This document shows positions 9,874 to 18,650 of a stretch of DNA of 64,000 bases, one piece after another. How positions within the stretch are numbered: position 1 is the stretch's first letter; each line of letters begins with the position of its first letter. A program made the position numbers and the translations under genes. The notes under the pieces are model-generated. The model was not told the DNA's origin, searched no databases, and was given only the letters and a program-made list of their open reading frames with translations. The DNA is from Ideonella livida (lineage in GTDB: Bacteria > Pseudomonadota > Gammaproteobacteria > Burkholderiales > Burkholderiaceae_C), in the NCBI RefSeq assembly GCF_010499455.1, contig NZ_JAAGOH010000014.1:1-64000 (forward strand), read 5' to 3'.

Positions 9874-11010
9874 ATGCGCCGCGCTCATCGCCCTGCCACC
9901 GGCCTGATGGGGTGGCCGCAGGCCGCCCGTCGGGTCATCTGCCTGATCGGTGCGGCCGTTGCGGCCGCCGTCCTGGCCTGGAGCCCGGGCCCCGCGCAGG
10001 CCGCCGCCACCCCGGGGCAGCCCACCGCCGCCGCGGCCGGTGCCCGCCCGCTGCGCATCGCCTTCGTCAGCCATGCCCCCAACAGCGACACCTGGTGGAA
10101 CGTCATCCGCAACGCCCTGAAGGACGGCGCGGCCGACTTCAACGCCCAGGTGGACTACCTCAACCCGGCCGACGGCAGCATCGACGCCATGGCCGAGATC
10201 ATCAGCAAGCTCGGCCCCGACCGCTACGACGCCGTGGCCGCCACCGTGGCCGACCTGGGCAAGCTCAAGGGCCCGCTCTCGGCGCTGGCCGCCCGCGGCC
10301 TGCCGCTGGTCACCGTCAACTCCGGCACCACCGACGACAGCGTGGCCGTCAAGGCCCTGCTGCACATCGGTCAGCCCGAATACCTGGCCGGCCTGCAGGC
10401 CGGCCAGCGCGCCGCCAAGGCCGGGCACAAGAAGTTCGTCTGCCTGAACCACTTCTCCAGCGTGCAGGCCTCGCATGAGCGCTGCGCCGGCTTCCACAAG
10501 GGCCTGACCGGGCAGGACAGTGGCGTGCAGGAGCTGGTCCTGGACGGCTCGCCGGAGGCCATGCGCAGCACCATCGACGCCCTGCTGCAGGGCAGCAACG
10601 TGCCCACCGCCTTGCTGGCGCTGGGCACCACCTCCGCCCTGCCGGCCATGGCCGCACTGCGCGCCCTGCCAGCCGGGCAGGCCGTGCCCATGCTCTACAC
10701 CTTCGACCTCTCCGCCGAGATCACCGAGGGCATCCGCAAAGGCTTGGTGGGCTTTGCCATCGACCAGCAGCCCTACGCCCAGGGCTACCTCTCGGTGGCC
10801 TACCTGGCCGAGTACCTGCGCATGGGCCGCCCGGCCAACATCAACACGCCCAAGTACCAGCTCTACACCCTGTACCCGCTGCACCAGCGCATGGGCCGCT
10901 ACGGCATCGAGCTCAAGCCCTCCAACGGCCGCGACATCCAGTCCGGCCCCGGCTTTGTCACTCGTCTCAACCTGGATAAGGTGGAGCGCTACAGCGGCAG
11001 CTACCGCTGA
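9874..11010 (+). CDS. Second sugar-type periplasmic binding protein (unusual family member)
   Basis: A periplasmic-binding-protein type 1 solute receptor of 378 aa. Its long N-terminus carries a hydrophobic signal segment (about residues 18-43) ending in a QAAA-type site. The mature protein begins RIAFVSHAPNSDTWWNV, a pattern I associate with MocB/MotA-like receptors of rhizopine loci as well as ordinary sugar receptors; that resemblance is from memory, not a search. The ATG at 9874 follows GAGGAG and is preferred to an in-frame TTG at 9811 that overlaps the permease end. As a second receptor in a one-transporter operon it could widen substrate range or act as a sensor. Confidence 0.75.
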   Translation: MRRAHRPATGLMGWPQAARRVICLIGAAVAAAVLAWSPGPAQAAATPGQPTAAAAGARPLRIAFVSHAPNSDTWWNVIRNALKDGAADFNAQVDYLNPADGSIDAMAEIISKLGPDRYDAVAATVADLGKLKGPLSALAARGLPLVTVNSGTTDDSVAVKALLHIGQPEYLAGLQAGQRAAKAGHKKFVCLNHFSSVQASHERCAGFHKGLTGQDSGVQELVLDGSPEAMRSTIDALLQGSNVPTALLALGTTSALPAMAALRALPAGQAVPMLYTFDLSAEITEGIRKGLVGFAIDQQPYAQGYLSVAYLAEYLRMGRPANINTPKYQLYTLYPLHQRMGRYGIELKPSNGRDIQSGPGFVTRLNLDKVERYSGSYR

Positions 11011-11058
11011 TCGGCGCTGCCGCTCTGGCCCGCTCTGGCGGGTGACGGCCAGTCTGCT

Positions 11059-11913
11059 ATGTTGGCGCCTATGCCCGCCGCCAGGCTGCGTCCAATGCCC
11101 AAGCTGCCCGTTCACCCGCGCCACACACCTCGCTACCCTTCGCACGACCCAGCACGTCGGTGCCTTGCCGGGCTGGCGCTGGCTGCCGCCTGCGGCCTGA
11201 GCGGCTGTGGTGTGATCGACAGCGCGCGCATCTGGTTCCCGCAGGCTTCGGGCCTGGAGGCCGTCAACCCCCGGCTTTACGTGGAGCCGGCCATGACGGC
11301 CGAGCAGCGGCAGGAACTTCAGCGGCAGATCGAGCAGGGCCGCGCCGTCGTGGCTGCCTTCTACGGTGAACTCACGTCACAGCCCTACGTCGTGGCCTGC
11401 CTCACCAGCGCCTGCGACCACCGCTTCGGCTCCTATGGCCAGCCAGCGGCGGCCTATGGCGACATGGCGATCCGGCTCTCCTACAGGGGCCGGGTCGCGC
11501 CGCTGATCGCCCACGAGTGGTCGCATGCCGAGCTGTATCGCCGAGCTGGCGGCTGGTGGCACGCCCGCCAGATTCCGCGGTGGTTCGATGAAGGGGTGGC
11601 GGTGGTGGTGGCCGACGAGCCCCGTCATTCGGAAGACAACTGGCGCGCGATCCAGGGCCGCGGCCTGCCCACCCCGACGCTGGACGAACTGCGATCCTTC
11701 AGTGACTGGGGCACCGCCTTGCGCCGGTATGGCGAGACGTCAGGCGACGTCCCCGACAACCTGCGGCGGGTCTACACCACCGCCGGCCACGAGGTGCGCG
11801 GCTTCCTGCGCTGCACAGGGCCAGAGGGTGTACAGGCCGTGCTTGACGCGGTGCGCGCTGGCGCCACCTTTGACCAGGCCTACTCGGGTGCGCGGGCCGC
11901 TTGCGTCGATTGA
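11059..11913 (+). CDS. Putative lipoprotein with gluzincin-like HExxH motif
   Basis: A 284-aa protein if started at the first ATG; ATGs at 11071 and 11095 are equally possible. A hydrophobic segment ends in the lipobox-like LSGC, suggesting lipidation. The middle has HEWSH near residue 152, followed about 25 residues later by WFDEGVAVVVADE. That HExxH plus downstream Glu arrangement is that of gluzincin (peptidase MA-like) metalloproteases. It sits 48 bp after the second binding-protein gene but has no obvious link to inositol. No known family beyond the motif is recognised, and catalysis is untested. Confidence 0.65.
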   Translation: MLAPMPAARLRPMPKLPVHPRHTPRYPSHDPARRCLAGLALAAACGLSGCGVIDSARIWFPQASGLEAVNPRLYVEPAMTAEQRQELQRQIEQGRAVVAAFYGELTSQPYVVACLTSACDHRFGSYGQPAAAYGDMAIRLSYRGRVAPLIAHEWSHAELYRRAGGWWHARQIPRWFDEGVAVVVADEPRHSEDNWRAIQGRGLPTPTLDELRSFSDWGTALRRYGETSGDVPDNLRRVYTTAGHEVRGFLRCTGPEGVQAVLDAVRAGATFDQAYSGARAACVD

Positions 11914-11970
11914 GCGGCGGTCGAAACTCCGCCCGCCCACCCATGCCCACGGGGGCATGGCATCATCGGC

Positions 11971-11996
11971 CGGCTTGGAAATTCATTTCCAAGCCG
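11971..11996. promoter_or_regulatory. Perfect palindromic operator with GGAA-N6-TTCC core
   Basis: The arms CGGCTTGGAAAT (11971-11982) and ATTTCCAAGCCG (11985-11996) are perfect reverse complements around a 2-bp centre. The core is GGAA-ATTCAT-TTCC, matching the GGAA-N6-TTCC motif described for RpiR-type IolR of rhizobia. It lies about 50 bp before the RpiR gene, so autoregulation is likely. Related imperfect copies sit between iolC and the transporter operon. Confidence 0.75.
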
Positions 11997-12044
11997 TTCT
12001 ATTCGGGAAATCCTTAGGCGAGAGTGCCCCCGCTTGCGGCCACC

Positions 12045-12953
12045 ATGCCAGAGTCCCCCCGCCGTCGCTCCGCCATGAATGCCGCTCCCCAGCCGCCCGC
12101 CACCGTTGACGCTTTTCTGCAGGCCATCTCCCAGCAGTACGAAGACCTGAGCAAGCAGCTCAAGGTCATCGCCCGGCATGTGGAGGCGCACCGCGACCAC
12201 CTGGGCCTGGACGGCATCCAGACCGTGGCCGAGCAGTGCGGCGTGCAGCCCTCGGCCGTGGTGCGCTTTGCCAAGCACTTCGGGTTCTCCGGCTTCTCGG
12301 AGATGCAGAAGGTGTTCCGCGCCGGCCTGTCGCAGCAGATCGCCCCCGGCCGTTCCTACCACCTGCGGGTGCGAGAGGTGATCGAGTCGGGCAGCAGCGC
12401 TTTGCAGCCCACGCAGATCGCTGACGAGTTCCTGGGGGGCAGCATCGCCGGCATGCAGGAGCTGCGCCACGGCCTGGACCAGGCCGCCTTCACCCGCGCC
12501 GTGGACCTGCTGGCCGACACCACCGCCATCTGGATCGCCGGCTCGCGCCGCTCCTTCCCCGTGGCCGCGTACCTGGACTACGCGCTGCAGCACACCGACA
12601 AGCGCATCGGCCTGTTCAGCGGCCTGGGCAGCATGCAGACCGGCCAGACCCGCTCCATCCGCCCGGGTGACGTGCTCATCAGCATCTCTTTTGCGCCCTA
12701 TGCCGAGGAGACGGTGGAGGTGAGCCAGCGTGCCGTGCAGCAGGGCGCGCGCGTCATCGCCATCACCGACAGCCGCATGAGCCCCTTGGCCCGCGATGCC
12801 GAGGCTGCCCTCATCGTGCAGGACAGCGCCACCCTGGGCTTTCGCGCCCTCACCGCCAGCATGGGCCTGGCCCAAGCGCTGTTTGTGGCCCTGGCCTACC
12901 GGCTGGAGCTGGAGTATGTGCCCTCTGCGGCGCGGGCACCGGTGTTGACCTGA
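12045..12953 (+). CDS. MurR/RpiR-family transcriptional regulator (probable IolR)
   Basis: An RpiR-type regulator of about 302 aa with an N-terminal HTH_6 domain (roughly residues 15-90; HLGLDGIQTVAEQCGVQPSAV-like sequence) and a C-terminal SIS sugar-phosphate-binding domain (about 130-285; WIAGSRRSFPVA, ISISFAPYAEETV). It probably represses the iol and transporter genes until an inositol catabolite binds the SIS domain, as in rhizobial IolR. The start is uncertain: ATG at 12045, ATG at 12075 or GTG at 12024, none with a strong ribosome site. The perfect palindrome upstream supports self-control. Family is firm; the regulon is inferred. Confidence 0.85.
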   Translation: MPESPRRRSAMNAAPQPPATVDAFLQAISQQYEDLSKQLKVIARHVEAHRDHLGLDGIQTVAEQCGVQPSAVVRFAKHFGFSGFSEMQKVFRAGLSQQIAPGRSYHLRVREVIESGSSALQPTQIADEFLGGSIAGMQELRHGLDQAAFTRAVDLLADTTAIWIAGSRRSFPVAAYLDYALQHTDKRIGLFSGLGSMQTGQTRSIRPGDVLISISFAPYAEETVEVSQRAVQQGARVIAITDSRMSPLARDAEAALIVQDSATLGFRALTASMGLAQALFVALAYRLELEYVPSAARAPVLT

Positions 12954-12975
12954 GGGGGCTCGGGGGGCGCTCCGC

Positions 12976-13899
12976 TCATTCCACCGCCTTTGACGCGTCT
13001 TCTCCAAACAGCTCGAACACGATCCCCCGCAGCCATTGGTGTACCGGTGAGCGATGCACCTTGCCATGCCAAAACACATTGATCGCCACCTCGGGCAAAT
13101 CGACCGGATGGGCACGGAAACTCAGGTCAAAGGGCTGGGCCAGGCTCTGGGCCAGCCGTTCGGTGACCGTGGCCACCATGTCTGAGCGCTGCAGGATGTG
13201 GCCCACGCTGACAAAGTGCGGCACGGTCAGGCGCGTGCTGCGCTCAATGCCGGCACGCTGGATCAGCTCGTCCACCCGGCCATGGCCGGTGCCGGCCGAC
13301 ACGATCACCAGGTGTTCGGCAGCTTTGAAGTCGGCCAGTGACAGGCTCGCGCGGTCCAGCGCATGGCCTTTGCGGAACAGGCACACATAGCGCTGGCGGA
13401 ACAGGCGCCGCTGGAAGAAGCCAGCCTTCAACTGCGGCAGCGGGCCGATGGCCAGATCGACCTTGCCGGCCTCCATGTCGTCGCGCAGTGTGGTCGCTGT
13501 GGTGCGCACCGTGGCCAGGGTGATGCCCGGTGCCTCTTGGCGCAGGCGTTCGACCAAGGCGGGCAGGAAGACGATCTCGCCGATGTCGGTCATGCCCACG
13601 GTGAGCGTGCGCTTCACGCTGGCGGGCTCAAAGCGGCTGTGCTGGTTCAACCCGCTGTGGATCATGCCCAGGGCATAGCCGATCGGTTCGGCCAGCTGTT
13701 CGGCAAAGGGGGTGGGCACCATGCCCGCAGCGGTGCGCACAAACAGGTCGTCGCCGAACTGGCGTCGCAGCTTGGCCAGCGTGTTGCTGACCGCCGGTTG
13801 GGTCAGGCCCAGGTTCTCGGCCACTTTTGAGACGCGCCGCTCCACCATCAGCTGCTGAAAAAGCACCAACTGGTTCAGGTCAATGTCGGTCAGTTCCAT
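12976..13899 (-). CDS. nagR: LysR-type regulator, NagR/NahR-like
   Basis: A LysR-family activator of 307 aa from the ATG at 13899, which follows AGAGGTG; an in-frame GTG lies at 13917. The N-terminal winged helix-turn-helix reads ENLGLTQPAVSNTLAKLR. The effector domain shares diagnostic stretches with NahR/NagR, notably MTDIGEI, GFFQRRLF, AGTGHGRVDE, VPHFVSVGHILQR and a C-terminal INVFWHGK. NahR-type proteins activate aromatic-degradation operons in response to salicylate. It is divergent from nagAaGHAb with two inverted repeats in the gap, so it is the expected activator. Confidence 0.85.
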   Translation of the reverse strand: MELTDIDLNQLVLFQQLMVERRVSKVAENLGLTQPAVSNTLAKLRRQFGDDLFVRTAAGMVPTPFAEQLAEPIGYALGMIHSGLNQHSRFEPASVKRTLTVGMTDIGEIVFLPALVERLRQEAPGITLATVRTTATTLRDDMEAGKVDLAIGPLPQLKAGFFQRRLFRQRYVCLFRKGHALDRASLSLADFKAAEHLVIVSAGTGHGRVDELIQRAGIERSTRLTVPHFVSVGHILQRSDMVATVTERLAQSLAQPFDLSFRAHPVDLPEVAINVFWHGKVHRSPVHQWLRGIVFELFGEDASKAVE

Positions 13900-13997
13900 G
13901 GCACCTCTATCACGCACAGTGATAAATCACATTCACGTGATTCTATTTGCCGAATGAACGGGCCGAGGAATGATGCCGGCAGCCACCAAGCCCCGAC
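13900..13997. promoter_or_regulatory. nagR-nagAa divergent promoter with two LysR-type boxes
   Basis: Two inverted repeats fit LysR (T-N11-A) sites: ATCAC-GCACA-GTGAT at 13909-13923 and AATCAC-ATTCAC-GTGATT at 13925-13942. They are adjacent, share the ATCAC/GTGAT arm, and lie just upstream of nagR and about 55-90 bp before nagAa, the usual arrangement for a recognition and an activation site. Confidence 0.7.
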
Positions 13998-14984
13998 ATG
14001 GACATCCTCGTACAACCGCTCAACCGCATCCTCCAGGCCGAGCCTGGCGCCAACCTGCTCGAGGTCCTTTTGCGGGCCCAGGTGCCAATGTCCTACTCCT
14101 GCATGTCGGGCCGGTGCGGCACCTGCCGCTGCCGGGTGGTCGAGGGCGACGTGCTGGCCAGTGGTGGCCTGGAGCAGCGCCCGCTGGACGCGCAGGACAC
14201 CGAGGTGCTGGCCTGCCAGACCTATGTCACCGAGCCGTGCACCATCCGGATTCCGGAGCCGGACGAGGTGGTGGTGCACCCCGCCAAGATCGTCAAGGCC
14301 AGCGTCGTGGCCATCGAGGACCTGACGCACGACATCAAGCGACTCCTGCTCAAGCCGGCCAAGCCGATCGAGTTCTCGCCGGGTCAGTATGTGCAGCTTC
14401 AGTTCGGGCCGGAGCTGAGTCGCCCCTACTCCATGGCCGGCCTGGCCAGTGACGCGCTCTTCGAGTTCCATGTCCGCCTGGTGCCCGGTGGCCGTGTGAC
14501 GGGCTACATCGCCGAGCAATTGAAGGTGGGGGACGCCGTCAAGGTCAGCGGTCCGCTCGGGTCGGCCTACCTGCGCCGCAAGCATGAAGGGCCCCTGTTG
14601 TGTGTGGCCGGCGGCACCGGACTGGCGCCGATCCTGTCCATCCTTCGGGGCATCGCTGCGGAGAATCTGCAGAGCGACATCCATTGCTACTTGGGCGTCC
14701 GCTCGCCGCGCGACCTCTACGGCCTGACGTGGCTCCAAGCGCTGCAGGCCCAGAACCCGAGGCTTCGCGTGCACGTCGTGGTCAGCTCCGGCGGTGACCC
14801 CAAGCTGCACCGCTGCGGCCTGGTCACCCAGGCCATCGAAGCAGACCACCCGGACCTGACGGGGTGGCGCGCCTACTTGTGCGGCTCCCCGCCAATGGTC
14901 GAGGCCGCCACGCAGCTGGCCCGCCAGCGCGGTATGGCCCCCGACCATGTCTACGCCGACGCCTTCTACAGCCAAGGCACCTGA
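13998..14984 (+). CDS. nagAa: Ferredoxin reductase of ring hydroxylase, NagAa-like
   Basis: This reductase passes electrons from NAD(P)H to the Rieske ferredoxin of the hydroxylase. The 328-aa chain has an N-terminal plant-type 2Fe-2S domain with cysteines at about 35, 40, 43 and 73, then an FAD domain (RPYSMAGL) and an NAD domain (GGTGLAPILSIL and a C-terminal CGSPPMVEAA). This domain order is the one found in naphthalene dioxygenase reductases. It is first in the reductase-alpha-beta-ferredoxin order that matches the start of the nag operon known from Ralstonia sp. U2. No recognisable Shine-Dalgarno sequence precedes the ATG. Confidence 0.88.
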   Translation: MDILVQPLNRILQAEPGANLLEVLLRAQVPMSYSCMSGRCGTCRCRVVEGDVLASGGLEQRPLDAQDTEVLACQTYVTEPCTIRIPEPDEVVVHPAKIVKASVVAIEDLTHDIKRLLLKPAKPIEFSPGQYVQLQFGPELSRPYSMAGLASDALFEFHVRLVPGGRVTGYIAEQLKVGDAVKVSGPLGSAYLRRKHEGPLLCVAGGTGLAPILSILRGIAAENLQSDIHCYLGVRSPRDLYGLTWLQALQAQNPRLRVHVVVSSGGDPKLHRCGLVTQAIEADHPDLTGWRAYLCGSPPMVEAATQLARQRGMAPDHVYADAFYSQGT

Positions 14985-15013
14985 CCAAGAACAGTTCCAT
15001 CCAGGAGACTTCC

Positions 15014-16273
15014 ATGAGCGAGACATTGACCGTCTTCCCCGAAAAGCCCCAGTGGGAAACTGACGGCACCCACCGCATTCCCTTTGCCGCCTACACCGAT
15101 GAGCAGGTGTACCAGCGCGAACTGGAGCGCTTCTTCTACAAGGGCCACTGGTGCTACGTGGGCCTGGAGGCCGAGGTGCCTAACCCGGGCGATTTCAAGC
15201 GCACCGTGGTGGGCGAGCGTTCGGTCGTGATGGTGCGGGATGCCGATGGTCAGATCAACGTGGTCGAGAACGTCTGTGCCCACCGCGGCATGCGCTTCTG
15301 CCGCGAACGCCACGGCAACCGCAAGGACCTGGTCTGCCCCTACCACCAGTGGAGCTACACCCTCAAGGGCGACCTCCAAGGCGTGCCGTTTCGTCGCGGC
15401 GTCAAGCAGGACGGCCAGGTACATGGCGGCATGCCCGGCGACTTCCGCACCGAGGACCACGGCTTGACCAAGCTGAAGGTGGCCGCTCGCGGTGGGGTGG
15501 TTTTTGCCTCCTTCGACCATGAGGTGGAGTCGTTCGAGGACTATCTCGGCCCGACGATCCTGGGCTACTTCGATCGCCTGTTCAACGGTCGCAAGCTCAA
15601 GGTGCTGGGCTACAACCGCCAGCGCATCCCCGGCAACTGGAAGCTGATGCAGGAGAACATCAAGGACCCGTACCACCCGGGCCTGCTGCACACCTGGTTC
15701 GTCACCTTTGGTCTCTGGCGTGCGGACAACAAGTCGCAGCTGCGCATGGACGACAAGCACCGCCACGCCGCGATGATCAGCACGCGCGGCCAGGGCGGCA
15801 AGTCCGACCAGGTCACCAGCGTGTCCTCCTTCAAGGAGAGCATGAAGCTCAACGACCCGAGCTTCCTGGACATCGTGCCCGAGGCGTGGTGGCAAGGGCC
15901 CACGGCGGTGATGACCACCATCTTCCCGTCGGTGATCCTGCAGCAGCAGGTCAACAGCGTGTCCACCCGCCACATCCAGCCCAATGGCAACGGCAGCTTC
16001 GACTTCGTCTGGACGCACTTCGGCTTTGAGGACGACAGCGAAGAGATGACCCAGCGCCGGCTGCGCCAGGCCAACCTGTTCGGCCCGGCCGGCTTTGTGT
16101 CGGCGGACGACGGGGAGGTGATCGAGTTTTCTCAGGAAGGTTTCGAGAGCAAGCCCTTCCACCGCGCCGTGGCCGAACTGGGCGGCAAGGGGGTGGAGGA
16201 CACCGAGCACATGGTCACCGAGACGCTGATTCGCGGCATGTACCGCTACTGGCGCGACGTGATGGAAGCCTGA
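15014..16273 (+). CDS. nagG: Salicylate 5-hydroxylase, large (alpha) subunit NagG-like
   Basis: A Rieske non-heme-iron oxygenase alpha subunit of 419 aa. The Rieske ligands are C88, H90, C108 and H111. The catalytic iron site lies in [13 protein letters not shown] with H221 and H226, and D218 as the likely bridging Asp. Long blocks match NagG as I recall it, such as [36 protein letters not shown] and [16 protein letters not shown]. NagG/NagH convert salicylate to gentisate. CAGGAG upstream supports the ATG at 15014. Genes for gentisate cleavage are not in this window. Confidence 0.88.
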   Translation: MSETLTVFPEKPQWETDGTHRIPFAAYTDEQVYQRELERFFYKGHWCYVGLEAEVPNPGDFKRTVVGERSVVMVRDADGQINVVENVCAHRGMRFCRERHGNRKDLVCPYHQWSYTLKGDLQGVPFRRGVKQDGQVHGGMPGDFRTEDHGLTKLKVAARGGVVFASFDHEVESFEDYLGPTILGYFDRLFNGRKLKVLGYNRQRIPGNWKLMQENIKDPYHPGLLHTWFVTFGLWRADNKSQLRMDDKHRHAAMISTRGQGGKSDQVTSVSSFKESMKLNDPSFLDIVPEAWWQGPTAVMTTIFPSVILQQQVNSVSTRHIQPNGNGSFDFVWTHFGFEDDSEEMTQRRLRQANLFGPAGFVSADDGEVIEFSQEGFESKPFHRAVAELGGKGVEDTEHMVTETLIRGMYRYWRDVMEA

Positions 16274-16290
16274 GGCACAAGGATCAAGCC

Positions 16291-16773
16291 ATGCATACCC
16301 CACTGAGCTTTCAAGACTGGCTGGAACTGAACCAGCTCTATGCCGACTACGCCGCCGCCGTCGATTCGGGCGACTGGGCCCTGTGGCCGGAGTTCTTCAC
16401 CGAAGACTGCGTCTACCGTCTTCAGCCGCGCGAGAACTTCGATCGAGGCTTCCCGCTGGCCACGCTGGCCTTCACCAGCAAAGGCATGCTGAAGGACCGC
16501 GTCTACGGCATCACCGAGACCATCTTCCACGACCCGTACTACCAGCGCCATGTCGTGGGCGCACCGCGGGTGCGTGCAGTGGTCGATGGGCGCATCGAGA
16601 GTGAGGCCAACTATGCGGTGTTCCGCACCAAGCTGTCGCAGGAGTCCACCGTCTTCAACGTCGGGCGCTACATCGACACGGTGGTCCGCACGCCCGACGG
16701 TCTGAAGTTCGCCTCGCGCCAGTGCATTTACGACAGCGAGATGATCCCCAACTCCATCATTTACCCGATCTGA
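16291..16773 (+). CDS. nagH: Salicylate 5-hydroxylase, small (beta) subunit NagH-like
   Basis: This 160-aa beta subunit has the SnoaL-like/NTF2 fold and packs with NagG in a hexamer without holding a cofactor. The sequence [15 protein letters not shown], the run [17 protein letters not shown] and the ending [11 protein letters not shown] are characteristic. It follows nagG by 17 bp and precedes the ferredoxin gene by 7 bp, so the three are almost certainly co-translated. Length is normal and no defect is seen. Confidence 0.88.
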   Translation: MHTPLSFQDWLELNQLYADYAAAVDSGDWALWPEFFTEDCVYRLQPRENFDRGFPLATLAFTSKGMLKDRVYGITETIFHDPYYQRHVVGAPRVRAVVDGRIESEANYAVFRTKLSQESTVFNVGRYIDTVVRTPDGLKFASRQCIYDSEMIPNSIIYPI

Positions 16774-16780
16774 GGTGAGC

Positions 16781-17098
16781 ATGAGTCAAGCCGAATGGAC
16801 CGATGTGCTCGCCGCCAGCGAGTTGCCCGCCGATGACGTGATCGGCGTCGAGGTGGCAGGACGCGACATTGCCCTGTACACCGTGGGCGAGGCCGTCTAC
16901 GCCACCGACAACCTGTGCTCGCACGGCAACGCCCGCCTGTGTGATGGGTTCCTCGATGGCCACGAGATCGAGTGCCCGCTTCACCAGGGCAAGTTCGATG
17001 TGCGAACCGGTGCGCCCACCTGTGCCCCGGTGACCGAGCCGGTCGTCAGCTACCCCGTGCGCATCGAGAACGGACGGGTCTGGCTCGCCCTGGGCTGA
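16781..17098 (+). CDS. nagAb: Rieske ferredoxin NagAb-like
   Basis: A 105-aa soluble Rieske [2Fe-2S] ferredoxin that shuttles electrons from NagAa to NagG/NagH. Ligands are C46, H48, C65 and H68 (CSHG and CPLH motifs). The start is ATG at 16781 with GAGGTGAG just before it; a GTG two codons upstream is less likely. It is the last gene of the hydroxylase operon. The following 127 bp to chrA are non-coding, with no clear terminator. Confidence 0.88.
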   Translation: MSQAEWTDVLAASELPADDVIGVEVAGRDIALYTVGEAVYATDNLCSHGNARLCDGFLDGHEIECPLHQGKFDVRTGAPTCAPVTEPVVSYPVRIENGRVWLALG

Positions 17099-17225
17099 GT
17101 CACCCGGGGCCCTTGCGGCTCTGCGTTGGCACAGCAGCCCCCAGACCAGCCCAGTCTAGGCACAGCTTCCATGCGGGGGGTGAGGAAACAGGGGGCGGCC
17201 CAGCGCTTCCTCATGATGCCCCTGC

Positions 17226-18593
17226 TCAGCCCCTCAGCAGGTGCACCACCAGGCCCAGCACGGCGCTGGCGGCGATTACCTCGATCACGCCGCGCTTGAA
17301 GCGCAGCAGGGCCAGGGCGGCGGCCACGGCGATGAGCGCTGAGGGCCATTCCAGCGTGCCGGCAAAGCCTTGGGGCCACAGTACGTGGTAGCCGAAGAAC
17401 AGCGCCAGGTTGAGCACCACGCCCACCACGGCGGCGGTGATGGCGGTGAGTGGGGCGGTGAACTTCAGGTCGTTGTGGGTGGACTCCACCAGCGGGCCGC
17501 CGGCCAGGATGAAGACGAAAGACGGCAGGAAGGTGAACCAGGTCACCAGGCAGGCGGCCACGGCGCCGGCCAGGAACAGCGACTCGGGCCCGAACAGCGC
17601 CTTGACGTAGCCGCCCACAAAGCCCACAAAGGCCACCACCATGATGAGCGGGCCGGGTGTGGTCTCGCCCAGGGCCAGGCCGTCGATCATCTGCGTGGGG
17701 GTGAGCCAGCCGTAGTGGCCCACGGCGCCCTGGTAAACATAGGGCAGCACCGCGTAGGCACCGCCAAAGGTCAGCAGCGCGGCCTTGGTGAAGAACCAGC
17801 CCATCTGGGTGAGGGTGTGGTTCCAGCCCAGGCTGGCGGTGAGCAGGCCCATGGGCAGCACCCACAGCACGGCCCCGGCGGCCAGCACGGCGGCCAGCCG
17901 GCCCCAGGCAAAGCGGGCATGGGCCGGGGTGGGCGTGGCATCGTCAATCAGCGCCGGGCCAAACGAGGCCTTGGCCTTGCCGTGGCCGCCACCGGCCTGG
18001 AACTGGGCCGGCGCGACGCGCCCGCCCACATAGCCGATCAGGGCCGCCGCCAGCACGATGGCCGGGAAGGGCACGCCCAGCGCAAAGATGGCCACAAACG
18101 CCGCTGCGGCAATGCCCCAGAGCGTGTTGTTCTTGAGGGCCCGCGAGCCAATGCGGTGGGCCGCCTGCACCACGATGGCCGTCACCGCCGGCTTGATGCC
18201 GTAGAACAGGCCGGCCACCAGCGGCTGCTCGCCCCAGGCGATGTAGACCCAGGACAGGCCGATGAGGATGGCCAGCGAGGGCAGCACAAACAGCGCCCCG
18301 GCCACGATGCCGCCGGCGGTGCGGTGCATCAGCCAGCCGATGTAGGTGGCCAGCTGCTGCGCCTCGGGCCCGGGCAGCACCATGCAGTAGTTCAGCGCAT
18401 GCAGAAAGCGCTTCTCTGAAATCCAGCGCCGGCGCTCCACCAGCTCGGTGTGCATGATGGCGATCTGCCCGGCCGGGCCGCCAAAGCTGATGAAACCCAG
18501 CTTGAGCCAGAAGGCGAAGGCCTGCCAGAAGCTGACGGGCGGCGGCGCGGCGGTGGCGTCGTCGGGTGCTGTGGATGGGGCCGGTGGGGTCAT
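17226..18593 (-). CDS. chrA: Chromate efflux transporter ChrA
   Basis: ChrA is a CHR-family inner-membrane transporter that exports chromate. The 455-aa chain has two homologous halves of hydrophobic segments, as in long-chain CHR proteins. Each half has the family motif: [12 protein letters not shown] and the block [16 protein letters not shown] in the first, [14 protein letters not shown] and [10 protein letters not shown] in the second. It is downstream of chrB in the same orientation, separated by 57 bp containing the palindrome GGGGCCGCGGCCCC at 18627-18640. Confidence 0.93.
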   Translation of the reverse strand: MTPPAPSTAPDDATAAPPPVSFWQAFAFWLKLGFISFGGPAGQIAIMHTELVERRRWISEKRFLHALNYCMVLPGPEAQQLATYIGWLMHRTAGGIVAGALFVLPSLAILIGLSWVYIAWGEQPLVAGLFYGIKPAVTAIVVQAAHRIGSRALKNNTLWGIAAAAFVAIFALGVPFPAIVLAAALIGYVGGRVAPAQFQAGGGHGKAKASFGPALIDDATPTPAHARFAWGRLAAVLAAGAVLWVLPMGLLTASLGWNHTLTQMGWFFTKAALLTFGGAYAVLPYVYQGAVGHYGWLTPTQMIDGLALGETTPGPLIMVVAFVGFVGGYVKALFGPESLFLAGAVAACLVTWFTFLPSFVFILAGGPLVESTHNDLKFTAPLTAITAAVVGVVLNLALFFGYHVLWPQGFAGTLEWPSALIAVAAALALLRFKRGVIEVIAASAVLGLVVHLLRG

Positions 18594-18650
18594 GGTGGGG
18601 CGTGTGGGGTCAGGAAATGCGGGGCAGGGGCCGCGGCCCCCGGGGCGGAT

